From positions 1-5,322 of the forward strand of contig JAOPZG010000251.1 in assembly GCA_025964215.1 (NCBI GenBank): a stretch of DNA of 5,322 nt, in the 5' to 3' direction. Below are positions 1-5,322 of this stretch, in pieces. Positions within the stretch are counted from its first letter, which is position 1. Each line of letters opens with the position of its first letter. Origin of the DNA: Conexibacter sp. Lineage in GTDB: Bacteria; Actinomycetota; Thermoleophilia; Solirubrobacterales; Solirubrobacteraceae. A program made the translations under genes and the position numbers. The notes under the pieces are model-generated. The model was not told the origin of the DNA and made no database searches. It saw only the letters and a program-made list of their open reading frames with translations.

Positions 1-920
1 TGTACCCGCACATGACCGTGGGCGAGAACATGGCCTTCCCGCTGAAGCTCGCCAAGCTGCCCCAGGAGGAGATCGACAAGCGCGTCTCCGAGACGGCCAA
101 GATCCTCGACCTCGAGCAGCACCTCGACCGCAAGCCGGCGAACCTCTCCGGCGGCCAGCGCCAGCGCGTGGCGATGGGGCGCGCGATCGTGCGCAGCCCG
201 AAGGTCTTCCTGATGGACGAGCCGCTCTCCAACCTCGACGCGAAGCTGCGCGTGCAGATGCGCACCGAGGTCTCGCGGATCCAGTCGCGCCTGGCGACGA
301 CGATGATCTACGTCACGCACGACCAGACCGAGGCGATGACGCTGGGCGATCGCGTCGCGGTCATGCGCGCCGGCGTCCTGCAGCAGGTCGACACCCCCAA
401 GAACCTCTACGAGCACCCCGACAACCTCTTCGTCGCGGGCTTCATCGGCTCGCCGTCGATGAACTTCTTCACGGCCGCGATCGAGGACGACGCGCTCAAG
501 CTGCCGTTCGTCGAGGTCCCGCTCGACGACGCGCAGAAGACGGCGCTGAGCGGCGCCTCGGTGCGCGGCGAGGTCGTCGTCGGGATCCGGCCCGAGCACT
601 TCGAGGACGCCGCGCTGGTCGGCGAGCAGTCCGTGCACGGCGTCACGTTCGACGCGCCGATCGAGGTCACGGAGTCGATGGGCTCCGAGGTGTACGCCTA
701 CTTCGGCTACGAGGGCGGCGACGTCAGTCACGAGGAGCTGCGCGAGCTGGCCGCCGACACCGGCGTCTCCGACCTGCCCGACAGCGGCGGCCGCGCGGTC
801 GCGCGCCTCGACGCCGAGACGACGGTCAAGCAGGGCGAGAGCTCCAAGCTCTGGATGGACTCGAGCCGCCTGCAGCTCTTCCACCCCGAGGACGGGCGCT
901 CGATCCGCATCGAGAGCTAG
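1..920 (+). CDS. ABC transporter ATP-binding protein, MalK/UgpC/MsmX family (5' truncated by window edge)
   Basis: ATPase subunit of a carbohydrate-type ABC importer; it would energise uptake at the inner face of the membrane. The reading frame is open to the left edge, and its first visible residues read YPHMTVGENMAF, the stretch that follows the Q-loop in this family, so the ATG at 12 is internal and Walker A lies outside. Seen in order: signature LSGGQRQR (from nt 144), Walker B VFLMDEP (nt 204-224), D-loop SNLDAKLR, switch histidine in YVTHDQTEA (His at 318-320), then the family linker FVAGFIGSPSMNFF and a MalK-like regulatory/TOBE domain with VVGIRPEHF. The C-terminal domain carries an extra acidic segment of about 25 residues (about nt 714-792). 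Conserved motifs identify the family firmly; the substrate cannot be read from an ATPase alone, and MsmX-type ATPases often serve several sugar importers. No partner permease is in view. It ends at TAG 918-920, facing the next gene. Confidence 0.93.
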   Translation, partial: YPHMTVGENMAFPLKLAKLPQEEIDKRVSETAKILDLEQHLDRKPANLSGGQRQRVAMGRAIVRSPKVFLMDEPLSNLDAKLRVQMRTEVSRIQSRLATTMIYVTHDQTEAMTLGDRVAVMRAGVLQQVDTPKNLYEHPDNLFVAGFIGSPSMNFFTAAIEDDALKLPFVEVPLDDAQKTALSGASVRGEVVVGIRPEHFEDAALVGEQSVHGVTFDAPIEVTESMGSEVYAYFGYEGGDVSHEELRELAADTGVSDLPDSGGRAVARLDAETTVKQGESSKLWMDSSRLQLFHPEDGRSIRIES

Positions 921-929
921 CGGCGCTAG
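917..929. terminator. Short inverted repeat across two convergent stop codons, possible weak bidirectional terminator
   Basis: CTAGC (917-921) and GCTAG (925-929) form a perfect 5-bp stem with a GGC loop. The arms contain the TAG stop of the leftward-lying gene (918-920) and, on the other strand, the TAG stop of the ParB-like gene (926-928). Three of the five pairs follow automatically from two facing TAG stops, so the symmetry is less striking than it looks. No T-tract follows on either strand. It is the only candidate end-of-transcript structure in the 5-nt gap. Confidence 0.25.
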
Positions 930-1750
930 GACTGCTCCGCGCGCAGCCGGGCGAGGACGTCCTCGCTCCACTCGTGCGTGCGCAGCAGCCGGTAGCGGTC
1001 GGCCCCGACGCGCAGGTAGGCGTCGGCCTCGGCGCCGCGGCCGAGCATGCCGGCGTCGCGCAGCAGCGTGACCACCTGCAGGTACTCCTCCTCGTACCAG
1101 CGCAGCGCGAGCTCGCTGCGATCGATCAGCCGCTCGTGCTCCTGCGTCCAGCGCCAGCCCCAGGCCTCGACGTTCTCGGCGAGCCGCGCGAAGTCCCACG
1201 GGTCGCTCGGCCGCACGCGCTCGCGCGCCTGGGCCGGCAGCGGCACGCGCTCGAAGAAGACGCGCTCGTGGCTCTTGAGCGGGAGGTCGGCGCGCAGCAG
1301 GTCGCGGCCCGCGCCGACGCGCGTGGTCACCTCGACGACGTGCGCGTCGATGTCGTGGCGCCCGAGCGCGCGCGAGACCGAGACGCGGTGGTGGCCGTCC
1401 TTGACGAAGTAGACCTCGCCGACGCGGTAGAGGTCGACGGGCGGCATCGCCTCGCCGCGGCGCATCGCGGCGGCGATCCGCTCCCAGCGCGCGCGGACCT
1501 CCGGCGTCGTGGGGCGGAAGTGGCGGTCGAAGCCCTGCATCCGGTCGACGGTGCCGACGATCGCGTCGAGCGGCACGACCGCGAACCCGGCGTCGGTCTC
1601 CTGCACGCGGCCGAGCGCGGCGACGACCTCCTCGAAGGGCAGGATGTGGTCGATGTCGCCCGGCTCGCGGCGCAGCCAGCGCCGCAGCCGCGACAGCGCC
1701 AGCCGCCGGCGAGCGCGCAGGAAGTCGTCCTGCGCGTCGGCGCCCGACAT
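926..1750 (-). CDS. Orphan ParB/sulfiredoxin-like-fold protein of unknown function
   Basis: Predicted 274-residue protein. The middle resembles the ParB N-terminal/sulfiredoxin-like fold: a VVPLDAIVGTVDR strand-helix segment (residues 58-70), then MPPVDLYRVGEVYFVKDGHHRVSVSRALG (residues 102-130, quoted in part: key motif VKDGHHR, residues 116-122), which parallels the GxxR/GCHR nucleotide-binding loop of that fold. The N-terminus is basic (RARRR, RLRRWLRR; residues 12-28). The C-terminal half (about 150-274) is charged and rich in Trp, Arg and Glu, probably helical, with no visible HTH and no membrane segment. ParB-fold proteins can bind CTP or act as nucleases or kinases; which applies here is unknown, and no parA or parS is nearby. 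The frame stays open up to an ATG at 1969, but that extension crosses the divergent promoter region and looks non-coding, so I place the start at ATG 1750. It lacks a good Shine-Dalgarno; a TTG at 1777 with GGGAG four bases upstream is the main alternative. It is convergent with the upstream ATPase and divergent from the pot operon. Confidence 0.8.
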   Translation of the reverse strand: MSGADAQDDFLRARRRLALSRLRRWLRREPGDIDHILPFEEVVAALGRVQETDAGFAVVPLDAIVGTVDRMQGFDRHFRPTTPEVRARWERIAAAMRRGEAMPPVDLYRVGEVYFVKDGHHRVSVSRALGRHDIDAHVVEVTTRVGAGRDLLRADLPLKSHERVFFERVPLPAQARERVRPSDPWDFARLAENVEAWGWRWTQEHERLIDRSELALRWYEEEYLQVVTLLRDAGMLGRGAEADAYLRVGADRYRLLRTHEWSEDVLARLRAEQS

Positions 1751-1800
1751 CCCGGTGCTGCGCGGCGGCACGCTCCGCAAGGTACTCCCGGTCGGAACCT

Positions 1801-1830
1801 CCACGCCATCGTGGCGATCGCGTGTGCCAC
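1801..1830. promoter_or_regulatory. Cluster of overlapping inverted repeats, candidate operator
   Basis: Three nested dyads lie in the divergent interval. CGCCA (1804-1808) pairs with TGGCG (1812-1816) around a 3-nt loop; GCGATCGC (1814-1821) is a perfect 8-bp palindrome; GTGGC (1811-1815) pairs with GCCAC (1826-1830) over 10 nt. The cluster sits about 50 nt upstream of the candidate -35 of the pot operon and about 50 nt from the start of the ParB-like gene. This spacing fits an operator or a leader hairpin of the leftward transcript. No regulator gene is in view, and in such GC-rich DNA short dyads arise often, so the role is inferred. Confidence 0.35.
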
Positions 1831-1878
1831 TGCGGACAACGCGGACGCCGAAACGGCGCCCCCAAGGCCGAAGACGCG

Positions 1879-1908
1879 TTGACTGGCGTCCTGGACCATG
1901 CCTATGTT
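1879..1908 (+). promoter_or_regulatory. Sigma70-like promoter for the pot operon
   Basis: TTGACT (1879-1884) matches the -35 consensus at five of six bases. An 18-nt spacer separates it from TATGTT (1903-1908), which matches -10 at four of six, including the key TAT and final T. Transcription would begin around 1914-1917, giving a leader of about 30 nt that ends in a strong Shine-Dalgarno. This stretch is AT-richer than its surroundings. It also argues against the longer reading frame upstream of ATG 1945. Confidence 0.6.
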
Positions 1909-1931
1909 GGACGGACCGGTGCAGGTGCCTT

Positions 1932-1939
1932 GAGGAGGG
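1932..1939 (+). promoter_or_regulatory. Strong ribosome binding site deciding the start of the PotA-like gene
   Basis: GAGGAGGG ends 5 nt before ATG 1945. It is the best Shine-Dalgarno in the window and fixes the start against the in-frame upstream extension reaching 1822. It sits in a small potential hairpin, GCCTT (1927-1931) with AGGGC (1936-1940), including one G-U pair, too weak to claim as regulatory. Confidence 0.75.
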
Positions 1940-1944
1940 CAACA

Positions 1945-3099
1945 ATGGAGGGGACACCGATCGCCACACCCGAGGGCGAGCGGGTCGACGCTGCGGCGTC
2001 GTCGGAAGCGGACATCCATCTCGAAGGCGTCACCAAGCGCTTCGGCGACGCCGTGGCGGTGGACGACCTGACGCTCTCCATCGAGCGCGGCGCGTTCTAC
2101 GCCCTGCTCGGCCCGTCGGGCTGCGGCAAGACGACGACGCTGCGCATGATCGGCGGCTTCGAGGACCCGAGCGAGGGCGTCGTCTACCTCGGCGGCCAGG
2201 CGGTGACCGACCTGCCGCCTTACAAGCGCGACGTCAACACGGTCTTCCAGTCCTACGCGCTCTTCCCGCACCTCAACGTCGAGCGCAACGTCGCGTTCGG
2301 CCTGGAGCGCAAGAAGATCGGCAAGGACGAGGTGGCGCGTCGCGTCGCCGAGACGCTGGACATGGTCCAGCTCGGCGCGCTCGCCAAGCGCCGCCCCGGC
2401 CAGCTCTCCGGCGGCCAGGCCCAGCGCGTCGCGCTGGCCCGGGCGCTCGTCAACCGCCCGCGCGCGCTGCTCCTCGACGAGCCGCTCGGCGCGCTCGACC
2501 TGCGCCTGCGCAAGCAGCTCCAGCTCGAGCTCAAGCGGATCCAGCAGGAGGTCGGCATCACGTTCGTGCACGTGACGCACGACCAGGAGGAGGCGATGTC
2601 GATGGCCGACACGATCGCCGTGATGAACAAGGGCAAGATCGAGCAGGCCGGCAGCGCCGAGGAGCTCTACGAGCGCCCGCACACGGCGTTCGTCGCGAAC
2701 TTCCTCGGCGTCTCGAACCTCGTCGACGGCAAGGTGCTCGAGCGCGGGATCGAGATGGCGACGGTCGAGACCGACGACGGCACCGTGCGCGTCCCGTGCG
2801 CCCGCATGTCCGAGGCCGCGGGCGACGCGGTCCGGATCGGCGTCCGGCCCGAGAAGATCGAGCTGGTCCCCGCCGAGCAGGGCGTGCCCGACGGGCGCAA
2901 CGCGCTGCGCGGCCGCGTCAGCATCGCGTCCTTCCTCGGCGTCTCGATCCAGTACGTGGTGATCGCGCCGGGTGGGGAGGAGCTGACCGTGATCGCGCCC
3001 AACCGCGACGGCGGCCAGCCGAGCTCGCTCGGCGTCGGCCACGAGGTCCTGCTGACCTGGGACCCGCAGCACACGTTCGTCGTGGCCCGGGATGCCTGA
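1945..3099 (+). CDS. potA: Polyamine-type ABC transporter ATP-binding protein (PotA family)
   Basis: ATPase that would power the importer encoded by the next three genes, acting as a dimer on the cytoplasmic face. The 384-residue protein is full length for PotA-type ATPases. Seen in order: Walker A GPSGCGKT (residues 56-63), Q-loop Q102 in TVFQSYALFPH, signature LSGGQAQR (154-161), Walker B ALLLDEP (174-180), D-loop GALD (182-185), switch histidine H212 in HVTHDQEEA, then FVANFLGVSNLV and a C-terminal TOBE-like domain (about 296-382) with IGVRPEKIEL and a terminal LTWDPQHTFVV. All catalytic motifs are intact. The YALFPHLNV and FLGVSN signatures, together with the neighbours, separate it from the sugar-type ATPase at the left edge. 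The first 22 residues are a variable polar leader. Start chosen from the GAGGAGGG site and the promoter just upstream. Its end overlaps the next gene by 8 nt, so the two are probably translationally coupled. Polyamine as substrate is inferred from the operon. Confidence 0.93.
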   Translation: MEGTPIATPEGERVDAAASSEADIHLEGVTKRFGDAVAVDDLTLSIERGAFYALLGPSGCGKTTTLRMIGGFEDPSEGVVYLGGQAVTDLPPYKRDVNTVFQSYALFPHLNVERNVAFGLERKKIGKDEVARRVAETLDMVQLGALAKRRPGQLSGGQAQRVALARALVNRPRALLLDEPLGALDLRLRKQLQLELKRIQQEVGITFVHVTHDQEEAMSMADTIAVMNKGKIEQAGSAEELYERPHTAFVANFLGVSNLVDGKVLERGIEMATVETDDGTVRVPCARMSEAAGDAVRIGVRPEKIELVPAEQGVPDGRNALRGRVSIASFLGVSIQYVVIAPGGEELTVIAPNRDGGQPSSLGVGHEVLLTWDPQHTFVVARDA

Positions 3100-4300
3100 C
3101 CGCGAGATCGAGCGCGCGCTGGAGCGCCTGCTCTTCGAGGACCACGCGATGTCGCGCCGGCGCTTCCTCGGCCGCTCCGGCGCCGCGGCGCTCGGCCTGA
3201 CCGCGCTGGGCTCGGCCCTTGCCGGCTGCTCCATCGAGGGCGAGGCCGCGCACAGCGTCAACGCGGCCAAGGCGATCGCGGTCAACCACCCGAAGGCCTC
3301 GCTCGCCGGCCTGCGCTGGGCCAACTGGCCGCTCTACATCGACAAGAAGACGCTCAAGGCCTTCGACGCGCACTTCGGCGTCAAGGTGAAGTACGTCGAG
3401 GAGATCAACGACAACTTCGAGTTCTTCGGCAAGGTCCGCCAGCAGCTCGCCCAGGGCCAGCCGATCGGTCGCGACATCGTGACGCTGACCGACTACATGG
3501 CGGCCCGCTGGGTGCGCGACGGCTACTGCGAGCCGCTCGACAAGCGCAACATCCCCAACATCAAGAACCTCGCGCCGAACCTGCGCACGATCAACTACGA
3601 CCCCAAGCGCGACTACACGCTGCCGTGGCAGTCGGGCGGCACGGGCATCGGCTACAACCCCAAGAAGACCGGCCGCAAGCTGGAGAGCGTCAACGACCTC
3701 TTCGACCCGGCCTTCAAGGGTCGCGTGACGATGCTCTCGGAGCCCTACGACACGGCCTGCCTCGTCCTGCTCGGCATGGGCGTCGACGCCTCGCAGGCCA
3801 AGATCGGCGACATCCTCAAGGCCATCGAGAAGATCAAGAAGGCCAAGGACGACGGGCAGATCCGGCGCTTCACGGGCAACGACTACACGACCGACCTCGC
3901 CAAGGGGAACGTCTGGGTCTCGGTCGCCTACTCCGGCGACCTCGTGCAGCTGCAGGCCGACAACCCGGACCTGGAGTTCATCTACCCCAAGGAGGGCGCG
4001 ATGTTGTTCACCGACAACATGATGATGCCCAAGCACCTCGCGCATCCGTACGGGGCGGAGGTCCTGATGAACTACTACTACGAGCCCGAGGTGGCGGCCA
4101 AGGTGGCGGCCTACGTCAACTACATCACCCCGGTCGACGGCGCGCAGGCGATCCTCGAGAAGACCGACCCGGACCTCGCCCACAACCCGCTGATCTTCCC
4201 CTCCGACGACGTCCGCAAGCGGCTGCACGCCTACCCGGCGCTCTCGCCGGCCGACGAGCGCACGATGCAGTCGGCGATGGCCGACGTGACGGGGGCCTGA
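3092..4300 (+). CDS. potD: PotD/PotF-family substrate-binding lipoprotein with Tat-type signal
   Basis: Extracytoplasmic receptor that would deliver substrate to the PotB/PotC channel. The N-terminal signal has a twin-arginine motif SRRRFLGR (residues 21-28), a hydrophobic stretch (about 30-44) and a lipobox LAGC (43-46), so export by Tat and lipid anchoring at Cys46 are predicted. The mature part matches PotD-type proteins by pattern: NWPLYID (78-84), SGGTGIGYNPKK (181-192), YSGD (280-283), FIYPKEGAMLFTDN (296-309), and ITPV (345-348). By eye, W79, Y82, Y135, D308 and Y344 align with ligand-site residues of E. coli PotD, while the region of PotD Glu171 differs (SEPYDTA, 216-222). A cationic amine is likely, its identity open. 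Start: ATG 3092 overlaps the potA stop and gives a 20-residue acidic/basic helix before the signal; ATG 3149 (MSRRRFLG) has GAGGA seven bases upstream and gives 383 residues. Both are possible; I keep the longer form because of the coupled overlap. Confidence 0.92.
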   Translation: MPDREIERALERLLFEDHAMSRRRFLGRSGAAALGLTALGSALAGCSIEGEAAHSVNAAKAIAVNHPKASLAGLRWANWPLYIDKKTLKAFDAHFGVKVKYVEEINDNFEFFGKVRQQLAQGQPIGRDIVTLTDYMAARWVRDGYCEPLDKRNIPNIKNLAPNLRTINYDPKRDYTLPWQSGGTGIGYNPKKTGRKLESVNDLFDPAFKGRVTMLSEPYDTACLVLLGMGVDASQAKIGDILKAIEKIKKAKDDGQIRRFTGNDYTTDLAKGNVWVSVAYSGDLVQLQADNPDLEFIYPKEGAMLFTDNMMMPKHLAHPYGAEVLMNYYYEPEVAAKVAAYVNYITPVDGAQAILEKTDPDLAHNPLIFPSDDVRKRLHAYPALSPADERTMQSAMADVTGA

Positions 4301-4304
4301 GCCG

Positions 4305-5177
4305 ATGCTCCGCCTGAGCCTCCGGACCCGCCGCACCCTGCTGCCCTACCTGTTCCTGGGCCCGGGCCTGCTGTGGCTGATCGTCTTCTACGCGATCCCG
4401 CTCATCAACCAGGGCGGCGTCTCCCTGATGACGGGCAACCCCGAGCAGGGGTACACGCTGCAGTGGCACTTCGCCACCTACACCAACGCGCTCTCCGACT
4501 ACGGCACGCAGTTCGGCCGCTCGGTCCTGTTCGCCGGCTCCGCGACCGTCCTCGACCTGGTCATCGCCTTCCCGCTGGCCTACTTCATCGCCTACAAGGC
4601 GGGCCGCTGGAAGAACTTCATGCTGCTGCTCGTGGTGCTGCCGTTCTTCACGTCCTACGTGCTGCGGACGGTGGCCTGGCAGCTGATCCTCAACGACAAC
4701 GGCTGGGTCGTCCACCGCTTCCAGGACGTCGGCCTGATCAGCGCCAATGGGCGCCTGCTCGCCTCGACGAAGGCCGTCGTCGCCGGCATCACCTACAACT
4801 TCCTGCCGTTCATGGTGCTGCCGCTCTACGTCTCGCTGGAGAAGATCGACCGGCGCCTGATCGAGGCGGCGACCGACCTCTACGCCAGCCGCGCGACCGC
4901 GTTCCGCAAGGTGACGCTGCCGCTGGCGCTGCCCGGGATCTTCGCCGGCTCGCTGCTGACCTTCATCCCGGCCTGCGGCGACTTCATCAACGCCGCGCTG
5001 CTGGGGACGCCGAAGCAGTACATGATCGGCAACGTCATCCAGAGCAAGTTCCTCAACATCCTGGACTACCCGACGGCCGCCGCGCTGTCGTTCATCCTGA
5101 TGACCGCGATCCTGATCGGGATCCTCATCTACGCCCGATTGCTCGGCACCCGCAACCTGACGGAGGCTGCGGTATGA
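4305..5177 (+). CDS. potB: Polyamine-type ABC transporter permease (PotB family)
   Basis: One of two membrane subunits forming the translocation channel. The 290 residues have the usual PotB length and about six hydrophobic segments: roughly 13-34, 74-97, 103-126, 154-176, 207-233 and 258-280. After a short basic N-terminus (LRLSLRTRR) comes LFLGPGLLWLIVFYAIPL, typical of the first helix. The cytoplasmic EAA loop that docks on the ATPase is present at 187-211 (IEAATDLYASRATAFRKVTLPLALPG, key parts EAA at 187-189 and LP at 205-206). The canonical Gly of this loop is replaced by Tyr193. The motif is followed by FIPACGDFINAALLG (220-234), a stretch characteristic of PotB-like permeases. It starts 4 nt after the potD stop with only a weak G-run (4291-4295) upstream, suggesting translational coupling, and ends overlapping the next start (ATGA). 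Confidence 0.93.
   Translation: MLRLSLRTRRTLLPYLFLGPGLLWLIVFYAIPLINQGGVSLMTGNPEQGYTLQWHFATYTNALSDYGTQFGRSVLFAGSATVLDLVIAFPLAYFIAYKAGRWKNFMLLLVVLPFFTSYVLRTVAWQLILNDNGWVVHRFQDVGLISANGRLLASTKAVVAGITYNFLPFMVLPLYVSLEKIDRRLIEAATDLYASRATAFRKVTLPLALPGIFAGSLLTFIPACGDFINAALLGTPKQYMIGNVIQSKFLNILDYPTAAALSFILMTAILIGILIYARLLGTRNLTEAAV
5162..5166 (+). promoter_or_regulatory. Ribosome binding site of the PotC-like gene
   Basis: GGAGG lies inside the last codons of the preceding permease gene, 7 nt before ATG 5174. It supports that start and the ATGA stop-start overlap. Confidence 0.65.
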
Positions 5178-5322
5178 GCACCCCCGACCGCTGGCGCGAC
5201 CGGCTGCTGGGGGTGTGGTCGGGCCTGGCCCTGCTGTACCTCTTCATCCCGATCTTCATCGTCGTCCTCTACTCGTTCAACGACAACAAGGGCCGCTTCA
5301 ACTTCACCTGGCAGGGCTTCAC
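5174..5322 (+). CDS. potC: Polyamine-type ABC transporter permease (PotC family), 3' truncated by window edge
   Basis: Second channel subunit of the importer, of which only the first 49 complete codons are visible. The start is MSTPDRWRDRLL, followed by one hydrophobic membrane segment (about residues 12-32, GVWSGLALLYLFIPIFIVVLY by composition) and the PotC hallmark YSFND (33-37), then FTWQGF (44-49), which precedes the periplasmic loop in this family. The EAA loop lies beyond the edge. The ATG overlaps the potB stop as ATGA, and a GGAGG lies 7 nt upstream. Family call is good despite the short length because YSFND...WQGF is diagnostic and the position next to a PotB-like gene is as expected. 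Confidence 0.88.
   Translation, partial: MSTPDRWRDRLLGVWSGLALLYLFIPIFIVVLYSFNDNKGRFNFTWQGF

Noticed and set aside
1832..1846. Direct repeat GCGGACAAC/GCGGACGCC
   Set aside because: Two six-base matches at a 9-nt step are expected by chance in DNA this GC-rich; no third copy is present.
974..1882. Plus-strand open frame opposite the ParB-like gene
   Set aside because: Its composition is repetitive Ala/Arg/Val/Asp and it has no domain pattern, whereas the minus strand shows a coherent protein with VKDGHHR.
1927..1940. Hairpin hiding the potA Shine-Dalgarno (possible RNA switch)
   Set aside because: The stem is only five pairs with one G-U and a four-base loop; the 30-nt leader is too short for a known riboswitch.
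1822..1944. In-frame upstream extension of the PotA-like protein
   Set aside because: The segment contains the promoter, and the ATG at 1945 has the strong GAGGAGGG site; the extra residues match nothing in the family.
1751..1969. N-terminal extension of the ParB-like protein to an ATG at 1969
   Set aside because: The extra 73 residues are Arg/Pro/Ser/His-rich without structure, and they would run through the opposing promoter, Shine-Dalgarno and start of potA.
1327..3324. Long open frame of 665 codons on the minus strand, and other long antisense frames (for example 2918-4336 minus, 1509-3200 plus)
   Set aside because: These lie opposite or out of frame with genes that have intact family motifs; their translations are low-complexity Arg/Ala/Val/Asp runs typical of GC-rich shadow frames.
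1..5322. Search for tRNA, rRNA, CRISPR arrays, insertion sequences or terminal repeats
   Set aside because: Nothing recognisable was seen; nearly all of the window is accounted for by the coding genes and one 194-nt intergenic interval.

Overview
The window is very GC-rich, uses almost only G/C-ending codons and is densely packed with genes, which points to a high-GC Gram-positive. The style of the proteins (a Tat-type lipoprotein signal on a polyamine-type binding protein, and a MsmX/UgpC-type ATPase with an insertion in its C-terminal domain) fits Actinobacteria in the broad sense, possibly Thermoleophilia/Solirubrobacterales. That placement is an inference from general look, not from a marker gene.

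Layout. (1) 1-920, plus strand: the 3' part of a sugar-type ABC transporter ATPase (MalK/UgpC/MsmX family); its Walker A lies off the left edge. (2) 926-1750, minus strand: a stand-alone protein with a ParB/sulfiredoxin-like motif, convergent with the first gene and only 5 nt from it. (3) 1751-1944: a non-coding divergent interval with a cluster of inverted repeats, a good sigma70-like promoter and a strong Shine-Dalgarno for the rightward operon. (4) 1945 to the right edge, plus strand: a tightly packed polyamine-type ABC importer operon in the order ATPase (PotA-like), lipoprotein substrate-binding protein (PotD-like), permease (PotB-like), permease (PotC-like, cut by the right edge). Its junctions are an 8-nt overlap, a 4-nt gap and an ATGA overlap, so it very probably forms one translationally coupled transcript.

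How they work together. The PotD-like lipoprotein would catch the substrate outside the membrane, PotB/PotC would form the channel and PotA would hydrolyse ATP. Spermidine/putrescine is the default guess, but the binding-pocket residues only partly match E. coli PotD, so the ligand is open. The first ATPase belongs to another subfamily and is not expected to serve this importer. The ParB-like gene has no ParA, parS or segregation neighbour here; its role is unknown, and the only visible link to the importer is the shared divergent control region.

I see no RNA genes, mobile elements, CRISPR or clear defence system. Most of the window is ordinary transport. The least explained items are the ParB-like orphan and the dyad cluster between it and the pot operon.
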